DNA of 64,000 bases, taken from CAVTQZ01 sp963737015. GTDB lineage: Bacteria > Actinomycetota > Acidimicrobiia > Acidimicrobiales > UBA8190. The notes beneath the pieces are model-generated. The model was not told the DNA's origin. It ran no database searches and saw only the letters and a program-made list of their open reading frames with translations. The DNA lies in NCBI GenBank assembly GCA_963737015.1, contig CAVTQZ010000002.1, forward strand, positions 372,001-436,000, read 5' to 3'. The position numbers and the translations under genes were made by a program. Position 1 is the stretch's first letter. Each line of letters starts with the position of its first letter. Below are positions 9,132 to 16,110 of this stretch, one piece after another.

Positions 9132-9713
9132 ATGCGCCCCGCCCTCCGCTGGCAGCCGCTCGCAGCGTTCGTGCTGTCGTTGCTGGGCTTCGGCGACTCG
9201 ATGTACCTCACCATCGAGCACTACACGGGCAACAGCACCCTCGCCTGTTCGGCGACCGCGACGGTCGATTGCCTGAAGGTGACGACGAGCCAGTGGGCGA
9301 ATGTCTTCGGAGCGCCCGTCGCGTTGCTCGGCCTGATCTTCTTCACCGCCATGTTGGCGATCAACCTCCCGATGCTCTGGCGCGGGACTTCGCGATGGCT
9401 TTCATGGCTCTCGTTGGCCAGGCTGGCGATGGTCGTGGGAGCGATGGGATTCGTCATCTACCTGCTCTACCGCGAGCTGTTCTCCATCAAGGCGATTTGT
9501 CTGTGGTGCACGGGCGTCCACGTCGTCACCTTCTTGTTGTTCGTGATCGTCGTCTCGACGGCTCAGGAGACGTTGGGTTCGGGCGCACCCTGGCGCCCGG
9601 CGCTCGACGGGGAACCACTTGCGGCCTCCGGTCGCGGCAGCGCCTCCGGGCCGACGCGCTCGAACGGGTCGGGTACCCGGCGTCCGACGCGTTCGGGGAG
9701 CTCCGCCCGGTAG
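9132..9713 (+). CDS. Vitamin K epoxide reductase (VKOR) family protein
   Basis: 193 residues, four or five membrane helices. It carries the VKOR loop cysteine pair (ACSATATVDCLKV), the family Ser/Thr region, and the CLWC redox centre (KAICLWCTGVH). Bacterial VKORs reoxidise a DsbA-like partner and pass electrons to quinone. The thioredoxin-like DUF929 gene directly upstream is the likely partner. The last 45 residues are Gly/Ser/Arg-rich and overlap the far end of the convergent geranylgeranyl reductase frame. Confidence 0.88.
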   Translation: MRPALRWQPLAAFVLSLLGFGDSMYLTIEHYTGNSTLACSATATVDCLKVTTSQWANVFGAPVALLGLIFFTAMLAINLPMLWRGTSRWLSWLSLARLAMVVGAMGFVIYLLYRELFSIKAICLWCTGVHVVTFLLFVIVVSTAQETLGSGAPWRPALDGEPLAASGRGSASGPTRSNGSGTRRPTRSGSSAR

Positions 9714-10994
9714 TCCACCCGTTTGAGAGTGCTCTCGAACCATCTCGTGGTGGCTGTGGCACCGGTTATCAACTTGCCGACTGATGTCGCCGCAGCGGCC
9801 CAGGTCCGAGCGCGTCCAGCGGGCGCGCCATCGAGCAGCTCGTTCCAGAACACCGCCCAACCTTCAGCGATGCGGTCCCCGACGAACGGAAGGGTGAGCG
9901 TCCTGCCGGCGACCGAGACGGCACGTGGACGCGGACATGAGCGCAGCGTGTGCGCTTGCTGCTACACGCTCATAGGGAAGATGTGCCTCCGCCAGCGCAC
10001 GCATATATCGATGGGGCGCTCCGGACGGACCCGCCAGGACGGACTGCGCCGCATGGACAGCGCTCGTCATGGCGTGGCTTATCCCTTCGCCCTGCAGAGG
10101 ATTCACCAGCCCGGCGGCATCGCCGACGAGGAGGATGCGGTCCGCGGCGGGGGTCGTCCCGACCATGCCCATCTTCAACCAGCCGCCGAGGCGACCCCGC
10201 GCCCCACCGGCATCGTGCGGCTCTGCGAGCCCGATCTGAACCAGGTGCTCCAGGAACCTCGGAAGCAGACGTACCGGTTCGGAGCCGGCACGACGATCGG
10301 AAAGGGTCCCGACGCCAAGCCCGGCGTTGGCGCCGTCGGGTCCGGGAAATATCCACCCGTAGCCGCACAAAGCCCGACGCGGCTCGGGTTCCCACATGAC
10401 GATCACCGGAAGCTCCACCTTGGCGTCGAGATAGCAACGAACGGCGAAACCCCAAAGCGTCAGCTTCGGATCGACCAGACCCGCGGCCGCCGCCACGGCG
10501 CTCGTGGCTCCGTCGGCGCCGATCACCATGTCCGCGACGAGGCGCCTGTCTTCCGCCAGCTGAAGGCCGCAGAGGCGCCCGTCGTCCCAGACCGGCCTCT
10601 CGGCGCGTGCCGTGAACGGCTCTGCCCCGGCTTCGAGCGCGCGGTCGCGGAGCTTTGTGTCGAGGTGCGAGCGCGGGACCGCGAGCGCGCGGCCGGGGTA
10701 GGTCAGTCCCGGAGCAGAAGGCAACCTCACGCGCCTGCCGGTGGGCCCCACGACGAGCATGTCGCCGAGCGAAGGAAAACGCTGAGCGTCACCCTCGAGG
10801 TCGCGGAGCACGCCGAGGTCGTCCAGGACCCGCAGGCCACGGGGTCCGACCAGGTCACCGCATGCCTTGTCGCGAGGGAAGACAGCCTTGTCCACGAGTG
10901 CAACCCGAGCGCCGCCGCGGGCCAATACGAGCGCCGCCACCGATCCGGCCGGCCCCGCTCCGACCACTACCACGTCGAAGCGCTCCTCGCCCAT
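9563..10994 (-). CDS. FAD-dependent geranylgeranyl reductase family, frameshifted
   Basis: Flavoprotein that reduces isoprenoid double bonds (lipid or menaquinone side chains). N-terminal DVVVVGAGPAGSVAALVLAR is the FAD fold, followed by KACGDLVGPRGL and GADGATSAVA. The first frame runs from 10994 (ATG; another at 11012) and ends early at 9864 in a tail unlike the family. A different frame continues from about 9931 to 9563 with the expected C-terminal region (EGWAVFWNELLDGAPAGRAR, TTRWF). Removing one base near 9932 joins them. This is either an assembly error or a recent disabling mutation. The restored end overlaps the convergent VKOR tail. The divergent neighbours are a MenG-like methyltransferase and a UbiA-like protein, so a quinone role is plausible. 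Confidence 0.75.
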
Positions 10995-11013
10995 TCTGTG
11001 CGAGTCTCGCACG

Positions 11014-11766
11014 GTGAACCCCGGTGCGCCCGGTGCCGTGATCCGGGCCGAGCCCCGAAGACGATTCGCTCAACGGCTGTTCGAGCCGCTCCCCGATCGT
11101 TACGACCGCTTGGCGGAGTGGTTGTCGTTCGGGCAGAACGGCAGGTGGCGACGAGAGATGGTCGACCGGGTGCTCGGGGGTGGCCCTTCGCTCGTCTGCG
11201 ACGTGGCGACCGGCACGGCCGGGGTCGCGCTCGTGGAGGTGGCGCGTAGCCGCGCCTCGGTGGTGGGGATCGACCTCACGGAGTCGATGATCATTCGCGG
11301 TCGGCAGAACGTGGAAACCGCTCGGGCACAGAGCCGTGTGCGCTTCGTCCGGGGTACAGGGGAGAAGCTTCCGTTCGCGGACGCCACCTTCGACGCACTG
11401 AGCTTCACCTATCTCCTTCGCTACGTCGAAGATCCGGCGGCGACGATCGCGGAGCTTGCGCGGGTGGTGAAGCCGGGCGGAGTGGTTGCCAACCTGGAGT
11501 TCATGCTCCCCCCGAATCCGTTCTGGCGCGCTGCGTGGTGGCTCTACACGTGTGCGGTGTTGCCGGTCGCCGGATGGATCACAGGCGGAGCGCAGTGGCG
11601 GGAGGTCGGACGCTTTCTCGGGCCGAGCATCTCGGGCCACTACAGGCGCTACCCGTTGGCGTGGACGGTGGAGGCGTGGAACGACGCGGGGATCGTCGAC
11701 GTGGGCTTTCGGCTCATGAGCCTCGGCGGCGGGCTGGTCATGTGGGGGAGACGCGCGAGTGCCTGA
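11014..11766 (+). CDS. UbiE/MenG-like class I SAM-dependent methyltransferase
   Basis: About 250 residues from GTG 11014 (GTG 11038 also possible; neither has a clear ribosome site). The N-terminal segment FEPLPDRYDRLAEWLSFGQ resembles the UbiE family substrate region, motif I is VCDVATGTAGVALV, and GEKLPFADATFDALSFTYLL is the acidic/aromatic motif II region. Members methylate demethylmenaquinone or related quinones. The start is about 20 bp from the divergent geranylgeranyl reductase, and the stop overlaps the next membrane gene by 8 bp, so it reads as part of an isoprenoid-quinone group. The exact substrate is not provable from sequence. Confidence 0.82.
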   Translation: MNPGAPGAVIRAEPRRRFAQRLFEPLPDRYDRLAEWLSFGQNGRWRREMVDRVLGGGPSLVCDVATGTAGVALVEVARSRASVVGIDLTESMIIRGRQNVETARAQSRVRFVRGTGEKLPFADATFDALSFTYLLRYVEDPAATIAELARVVKPGGVVANLEFMLPPNPFWRAAWWLYTCAVLPVAGWITGGAQWREVGRFLGPSISGHYRRYPLAWTVEAWNDAGIVDVGFRLMSLGGGLVMWGRRASA

Positions 11767-12490
11767 AGAACGAGCACCGGCTTTCTACGCGGTGTCAGGC
11801 GGAGGATGGCGCGACTGGTGGACGCTCCTGCATCCGCCCTATACGGCGTGGCACCTCTCCTATGTGGTCGTCGGTGCCAGCATCGCCCCTCATCCGAGTG
11901 TGAGCCGGCTGGTCGCGACAGTGCTCGGCTTCTTCTTCGCCGTCGGTGTGGGCGCACATGCGCTCGACGAGCTTCAAGGAAGGCCTCTGCGTACCGGCAT
12001 TTCCCGGCGGTCTCTGATCGCGACCGCAACTCTGGGGATCGTTTGTGCCGTGGTGCTCGGGGGAATCGGGGTCGCCAAGGTCGGCGTGGCCCTCGTCCCC
12101 TTCATCGTGGTGGGGCCTGTGCTCGTCGTCGCGTACAACGCGGAGCTGTTCGGCGGCGTGGTTCACACCGACTTTGGCTTTGCAGCCGCGTGGGGCGCCT
12201 TTCCCGTTCTCTGCGCGTATGTGGCAGAGACGACCACTTTGCGGCTCGCTCCGGTTTTCCTGGCGCTCGGAGCGTTCGCCCTCTCTTACGCGCAGCGCAG
12301 TCTCAGCACGCCGGCGCGCCGCCTGCGCCGTAAGGCCGTGACCGTGGACGGCCGTATGACTTTCGTCGACGGGACCTACGAGCGTATCGAGGCGGAGACG
12401 ATGCGCGCGCCCCTCGAAAGCGCGCTTCGGGCAATGTCGTGGGGAATGGTGCTGTTCGCGACGGGCTTGGCGGTCGCCCGCCTGAGCTGA
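11759..12490 (+). CDS. Multi-pass membrane protein, UbiA-prenyltransferase-like
   Basis: 243 residues with about seven hydrophobic segments. The GTG start lies inside the end of the methyltransferase gene, so the pair is coupled. HPPYTAWHLSYVVVGA at the N-terminus and VGAHALDELQGRPLRTGI match the position and shape of the first Asp-rich loop of UbiA enzymes, but the full NDxxDxxxD is not present. It may be a divergent prenyltransferase or a non-catalytic relative. Neighbours (geranylgeranyl reductase, MenG-like) point to isoprenoid lipids. Confidence 0.65.
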   Translation: MPEERAPAFYAVSGGGWRDWWTLLHPPYTAWHLSYVVVGASIAPHPSVSRLVATVLGFFFAVGVGAHALDELQGRPLRTGISRRSLIATATLGIVCAVVLGGIGVAKVGVALVPFIVVGPVLVVAYNAELFGGVVHTDFGFAAAWGAFPVLCAYVAETTTLRLAPVFLALGAFALSYAQRSLSTPARRLRRKAVTVDGRMTFVDGTYERIEAETMRAPLESALRAMSWGMVLFATGLAVARLS

Positions 12491-12505
12491 AACTCCGTCT
12501 CGGGC

Positions 12506-12988
12506 TCATCCACCGCCGAGCTGCACGTTGGAAGCGAGGTGCCGGCGGAAGCTCGCCACGGTCATCTCCACCACGCGGTCATGACCCCAGACGAGGAGGG
12601 GGCGTGCCACGCGCGCAGCGACGCGCATGGCGCGCTGGGTCATCTCGATCGTCCAGGAGATCTCCGCCCGGGTCGCTCCGCCATCGGCCTCCAGTGTGAG
12701 ATGCGCCCGTCCCTCCAGGTCCCCGTGGACGGTCGCCTCGATGTGAGAGGGACGGATGCACTCGTCCAACACGACGTCGAGCCTCATGCGGTAAGGGACA
12801 GGTGGTGCCACGACGCCGTGGAGCACTGCGCCGACTGTGAGACCCGGGCCTTCGATGTGGAAGTTCTGCAACCAACCCCACCACGACTCGAACTGCTCCG
12901 GGTGTGCGATCGCTTCCCAAACGGCCTCGGGCCGAGCCTCGAGCCGGAAGCTCCGCCGGTAGTCGATGACGTAAGGGGAGCCGGCCAC
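12506..12988 (-). CDS. SRPBCC (polyketide cyclase/START-like) family protein
   Basis: 160 residues. The opening IDYRRSFRLEARPEAVWEAI followed by HPEQFESWWGWLQNF is the usual N-terminus of the SRPBCC helix-grip fold, which binds hydrophobic ligands. Alternating strands (YRMRLDVVLDE, IEATVHGDLEGRAHLTLEA) and a long final helix (VEMTVASFRRHLAS) complete the domain. It converges on the UbiA-like gene with 15 bp between the stops. The ligand is unknown. Confidence 0.75.
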   Translation of the reverse strand: MAGSPYVIDYRRSFRLEARPEAVWEAIAHPEQFESWWGWLQNFHIEGPGLTVGAVLHGVVAPPVPYRMRLDVVLDECIRPSHIEATVHGDLEGRAHLTLEADGGATRAEISWTIEMTQRAMRVAARVARPLLVWGHDRVVEMTVASFRRHLASNVQLGGG

Positions 12989-13082
12989 TGCAGCTCAACG
13001 CTAGGGGTAGCCTGAAGACTCAGAACATCGGTTTCTATGCTGCCGGCAGCCCGTGGGCGCTGGACCGCAAGGAGGCCCGCAA

Positions 13083-13916
13083 ATGGCTGATTCTGGGGTG
13101 TCCGAGAAAGTCACCGTGCCGAAGGTCCGCGCCGCCAAGCGCGCGGCCGGCGCGGAACCGCTCGTGATGGTCACCGCTTACGACACGCCCGGCGCTCGGA
13201 TCGCGGACCAGGCCGGGGTCGACATGATCCTGGTCGGGGACTCGGTCGCCAACAACGTCCTCGGCTTCTCGGACACGCTTCAGGTCGACGTCCCCACGAT
13301 GGCCCACCACGTCGCGGCGGTGCACCGCGCTGCGCCGCGTCCTCTCGTCGTGGGGGACATGCCGTGGATGAGCTATCACGTGTCCCAAGAGGAGACCGTC
13401 CGAAACGCCGCGACGCTCGTTCGCGCGGGTGCCGAAGCGGTGAAGCTCGAGGGTGGCAGGATCCGCGTCGGGGCCGTCGAGTCTCTCGTGGCGGCCGAGA
13501 TCCCGGTCATGGGACACCTCGGTCTCACCCCTCAGTCGGTGCACACCATGGGCGGGTACAAGGTCCAGGCGAAGGAGCAGGCTGCTGCCGAGGCGCTCCT
13601 TCTCGATGCGAAGGCGCTCGTCACCGCGGGGTGTTTCGCGCTGGTGCTCGAGGGAGTGCCCGACATCGTGGCGAAGCGGGTCACCGAGGAGCTCGAGATC
13701 CCGACGATCGGGATCGGAGCGGGCCCGGCGTGCGACGGGCAGGTCCTGGTCTTCCACGACGTGCTCGGGCTGAACGTGACGAAGCCGCCGAAGTTCGTCC
13801 GGCGCTATGCCGATCTCGCCCGGGTCGCCGAAGAGGCGATCCGCGCTTGGGCAGGAGACGTCCGGGCGGGATCCTTCCCCTCCGACGCCGAGACCTACCA
13901 CGCACCCTCCGGCTAA
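13083..13916 (+). CDS. panB: 3-methyl-2-oxobutanoate hydroxymethyltransferase
   Basis: Makes ketopantoate from ketoisovalerate and methylene-tetrahydrofolate, the first committed step to pantothenate and CoA. 277 residues, usual length. ATG 13083 is preceded by AAGGAGG. Motifs: VMVTAYDTPGARIADQAGVD, the metal-binding LVGDSVANNVLGF, GDMPWMSYHVS, AEAVKLEGG, the GHLGLTPQSVHTMGGYKVQ loop, and IPTIGIGAGPACDGQVLVFHD. It stands alone and is followed by the rpsF operon. Confidence 0.95.
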   Translation: MADSGVSEKVTVPKVRAAKRAAGAEPLVMVTAYDTPGARIADQAGVDMILVGDSVANNVLGFSDTLQVDVPTMAHHVAAVHRAAPRPLVVGDMPWMSYHVSQEETVRNAATLVRAGAEAVKLEGGRIRVGAVESLVAAEIPVMGHLGLTPQSVHTMGGYKVQAKEQAAAEALLLDAKALVTAGCFALVLEGVPDIVAKRVTEELEIPTIGIGAGPACDGQVLVFHDVLGLNVTKPPKFVRRYADLARVAEEAIRAWAGDVRAGSFPSDAETYHAPSG

Positions 13917-14007
13917 CATCCTCACCGGCGGAGGCCGGATCCGGCTTTCGCGTTGGCCCTTGACCCTGCTCTTCGGTGCGGACCGTCCGCGGTCCCTCAC
14001 GAGGAGC

Positions 14008-14025
14008 CCCGGGAGACTTCCCGGG
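14008..14025 (+). promoter_or_regulatory. Hairpin in the rpsF leader, candidate S6:S18 autoregulatory element
   Basis: cccggga-gact-tcccggg is a perfect 7-bp stem with a 4-nt loop, ending a few bases before the GGAGGGAGGTG ribosome site of rpsF. A second possible stem (ggacc/ggtcc, 13980-13995) lies upstream. rpsF leaders in many bacteria bind the S6:S18 complex; the position and the operon are right, but I cannot confirm the conserved bulged CCG pattern by eye. Confidence 0.35.
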
Positions 14026-14047
14026 TCCGGAGGGAGGTGAGCCGCAG

Positions 14048-14395
14048 GTGCGGCACTACGAGGTGATGGTCGTTTTCGATCCGGACCTGGAGCCGTCCGT
14101 GGTCGAGTCGTTCGTCGAGCGCTCGCTCGACCTGCTGAGGTCGAACGGAGCGAATCCGGGAATCGTCGACCGCTGGGGGAGGCGCGCCTTCGCCTACGAG
14201 GTGAAGCACAAGCGCGAGGGCTACTACATACTCATCGAATTCAGCGCCGAGCCAGGCGCGATCAGTGAGCTCGACCGCTTCCTCCTGCTTCTCGACGAGG
14301 TGCTCCGTCATAAGATCATCAAGCTGCCCGACCACCTGGTCGGGCGCGTCGGGGCGGGCTCGTCGGGTCGTGCTGCGAGCTCTACCGCGAGCTGA
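14048..14395 (+). CDS. rpsF: 30S ribosomal protein bS6
   Basis: 115 residues from GTG 14048, just after a strong purine-rich ribosome site. The protein opens VRHYEVMVVFDPDLEPSVVE and contains RWGRRAFAYEVKHKREGYY and LRHKIIKLPDHLVGR, all characteristic of S6, which pairs with S18 in the 30S platform. A short Ser/Ala-rich tail replaces the glutamate tail of enterobacteria. First gene of rpsF-ssb-rpsR-rplI-(dnaB). Confidence 0.95.
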   Translation: MRHYEVMVVFDPDLEPSVVESFVERSLDLLRSNGANPGIVDRWGRRAFAYEVKHKREGYYILIEFSAEPGAISELDRFLLLLDEVLRHKIIKLPDHLVGRVGAGSSGRAASSTAS

Positions 14396-14417
14396 GTTCG
14401 AGAGCGGAGGAATCATC

Positions 14418-14888
14418 ATGTCAAACGGCAACAACGTGGTCCTCGTCGGCAACATCACCCGCGATCCCGAGCTGCGTTTCACTCCCACCGGCCAGGCCAC
14501 CGCGACATTCGGTCTCGCGGTGAACCGCAGATGGCAGAACCGCCAGACCCAGGAATGGGAGGAGGCGACGAGCTTCTTCGACGTCGTGTGCTGGAGGGAG
14601 ATGGCCGAGAACGCCTCCGAGAGTCTCTTCAAAGGGGCGCGCGTGATGGTGAGCGGCCGCCTCGACCAGCGCAGCTGGGAGACGGCCGACGGCGACAGGC
14701 GCTCGAAGGTCGAAGTGGTGGCCGACGAGATAGGTCCGAGCCTCAGGTGGGCGACGGCACAGATCACCAAGAACGAACGCAAGGGGCCCGGCTTCGAGCC
14801 CGCACAGGCGCGGTCGTCCTCTGGCGATCGCGCGCCCGCCGCAGCGGGACAGCAGGGCGGCTACGGCTACGACGAGGAGCCCTTCTAG
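14418..14888 (+). CDS. ssb: Single-stranded DNA-binding protein
   Basis: 156 residues; ATG 14418 follows GGAGG. The OB fold is clear: NNVVLVGNITRDPELRFTPT, FGLAVNRRW, FFDVVCWREMAENASESLFK, RVMVSGRLDQRSWE. The linker is Ser/Gly/Ala rich and the protein ends in YGYDEEPF, the acidic tip that recruits replication and repair partners. The stop is directly followed by the rpsR ATG. Confidence 0.95.
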   Translation: MSNGNNVVLVGNITRDPELRFTPTGQATATFGLAVNRRWQNRQTQEWEEATSFFDVVCWREMAENASESLFKGARVMVSGRLDQRSWETADGDRRSKVEVVADEIGPSLRWATAQITKNERKGPGFEPAQARSSSGDRAPAAAGQQGGYGYDEEPF

Positions 14889-15461
14889 ATGCCGAGAGCG
14901 AGTGAGCGCACCAGCCGCCGCAGCCCCAAGGAAGCCGCACGTAAGACCAAGAAGAAACCCTGCATGTTGTGCCGCGACAAGGTGCGCTGGGTCGACTACA
15001 AGGATGTTGGATTGCTCCGGCGCTTCATGAGCGACCGGGGGAAGATCAGGGCGCGGAGGGTCACCGGGAACTGCACCCAGCACCAGCGTGAAATCGCAAA
15101 CGCCATCAAGACCGCGCGCGAGGTGATGCTTCTTCCGTACACACAGAGGACGATGACAGAGCGCTCAGGCGGACGGTCCCGCACCCGGGTGGAACGGTCA
15201 GATTCGGGTGCCGGCGCCGCAAGGGCGGGAGCGGACGGTGCGGCTGAGACGCCCACTGCGACCGGCGTGGATCTGGAGCCCGAAGACGCAGAGGAGGCCG
15301 AGGTCTCGGGCGAGGACGCCGACGAGCTCGGGGAGATCGACGTAGACGAGACCGCTGTATCGGGCAACGGCGCCGGCACCGAGGCGGCAGCCGAGTCCCC
15401 CGACGACTCCGCCGCTTCGAATGGCTCGGGCGGGCGGGATGTGGCCGGGGACGGTGCGTGA
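14889..15461 (+). CDS. rpsR: 30S ribosomal protein bS18 with a long acidic C-terminal extension
   Basis: 190 residues, roughly twice the usual 75-90. Residues 1 to about 88 are ordinary S18 (KPCMLCRDKVRWVDYKDVGL, RRFMSDRGKIRARRVTGNCT, AREVMLLPYTQR), with cysteines that may bind zinc as in C+ type S18. Residues about 95-190 are Asp/Glu/Ala/Gly/Ser rich with no hydrophobic core, so probably disordered. The frame is intact, the codon choice matches the operon, and the stop overlaps the rplI start as TGATG, so the extension is not an annotation artefact. Its role is unknown. Confidence 0.92.
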   Translation: MPRASERTSRRSPKEAARKTKKKPCMLCRDKVRWVDYKDVGLLRRFMSDRGKIRARRVTGNCTQHQREIANAIKTAREVMLLPYTQRTMTERSGGRSRTRVERSDSGAGAARAGADGAAETPTATGVDLEPEDAEEAEVSGEDADELGEIDVDETAVSGNGAGTEAAAESPDDSAASNGSGGRDVAGDGA

Positions 15462-15910
15462 TGCGCGTGTTGCTCCGCTCCGACATCGACGGGGTGGGAA
15501 AGCGCGGCGACGTCGTGGATGTCGCAAAGGGTTTCGCGCGTAATTTTCTGCTGCCGACAGGCAGCGCTCTGGTCGCGACGGACGGCATCGAGCAGCAGGC
15601 CGCGGCAATGCGCCGCGCGAGGGACCTGCGCGACGCGCGGGACAAGGAAGCCGCCGAGACGATGGCGGGGGCCCTCACGTCCAAGCCGATCGTGGTCCGG
15701 GCCCGAGCCGGCAAGGGCGGGAAGCTCTTCGGGTCCGTCACCACCTCCGATATCGCCGAAGCCGCGCAGGCACAGACCGGGGCGATGGTGGACCGCCACA
15801 GGATCCACCTTCCGGAACCGATCAAGTCCGTCGGCACACACGTCGTGCAGGTCAGGCTCCACAACGACGTACACGTCGAGATGACGGTGGAGGTCGCCAC
15901 CGCCACCTGA
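15461..15910 (+). CDS. rplI: 50S ribosomal protein bL9
   Basis: 149 residues. The ATG at 15461 shares its A with the rpsR stop; a GTG just upstream would add one residue. The N-terminal domain MRVLLRSDIDGVGKRGDVVD, VAKGFARNFLLPTGSAL is diagnostic, followed by the long connecting helix (EQQAAAMRRARDLRDARDKE) and the C-terminal domain (GKLFGSVTTSDIAEA, IHLPEPIKSVGTHVVQVRLH). Confidence 0.95.
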   Translation: MRVLLRSDIDGVGKRGDVVDVAKGFARNFLLPTGSALVATDGIEQQAAAMRRARDLRDARDKEAAETMAGALTSKPIVVRARAGKGGKLFGSVTTSDIAEAAQAQTGAMVDRHRIHLPEPIKSVGTHVVQVRLHNDVHVEMTVEVATAT

Positions 15911-16110
15911 ACCGCCTCTGTGTCACAGCCGGCCGTTTTACTGGGTGGCGTGAGGCGAAAGGGCCGGTCAGCGAGGCGGGGACCCACTTGTCCCCAACGC
16001 CGCGCGCTTTGCCACCGCCACTCCACAGCCTCGTCCCCGTCGAAGACCACAATTTCCCCAGGTTGCGCCTCTCGTTCTCCGCAGGGCTCGTGCGTCATGG
16101 TGTTCTTCGG

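Noticed and set aside
9723..11249. 508-residue forward ORF across the geranylgeranyl reductase
   Set aside because: Shadow of the reductase on the opposite strand; no coherent domain, no ribosome site.
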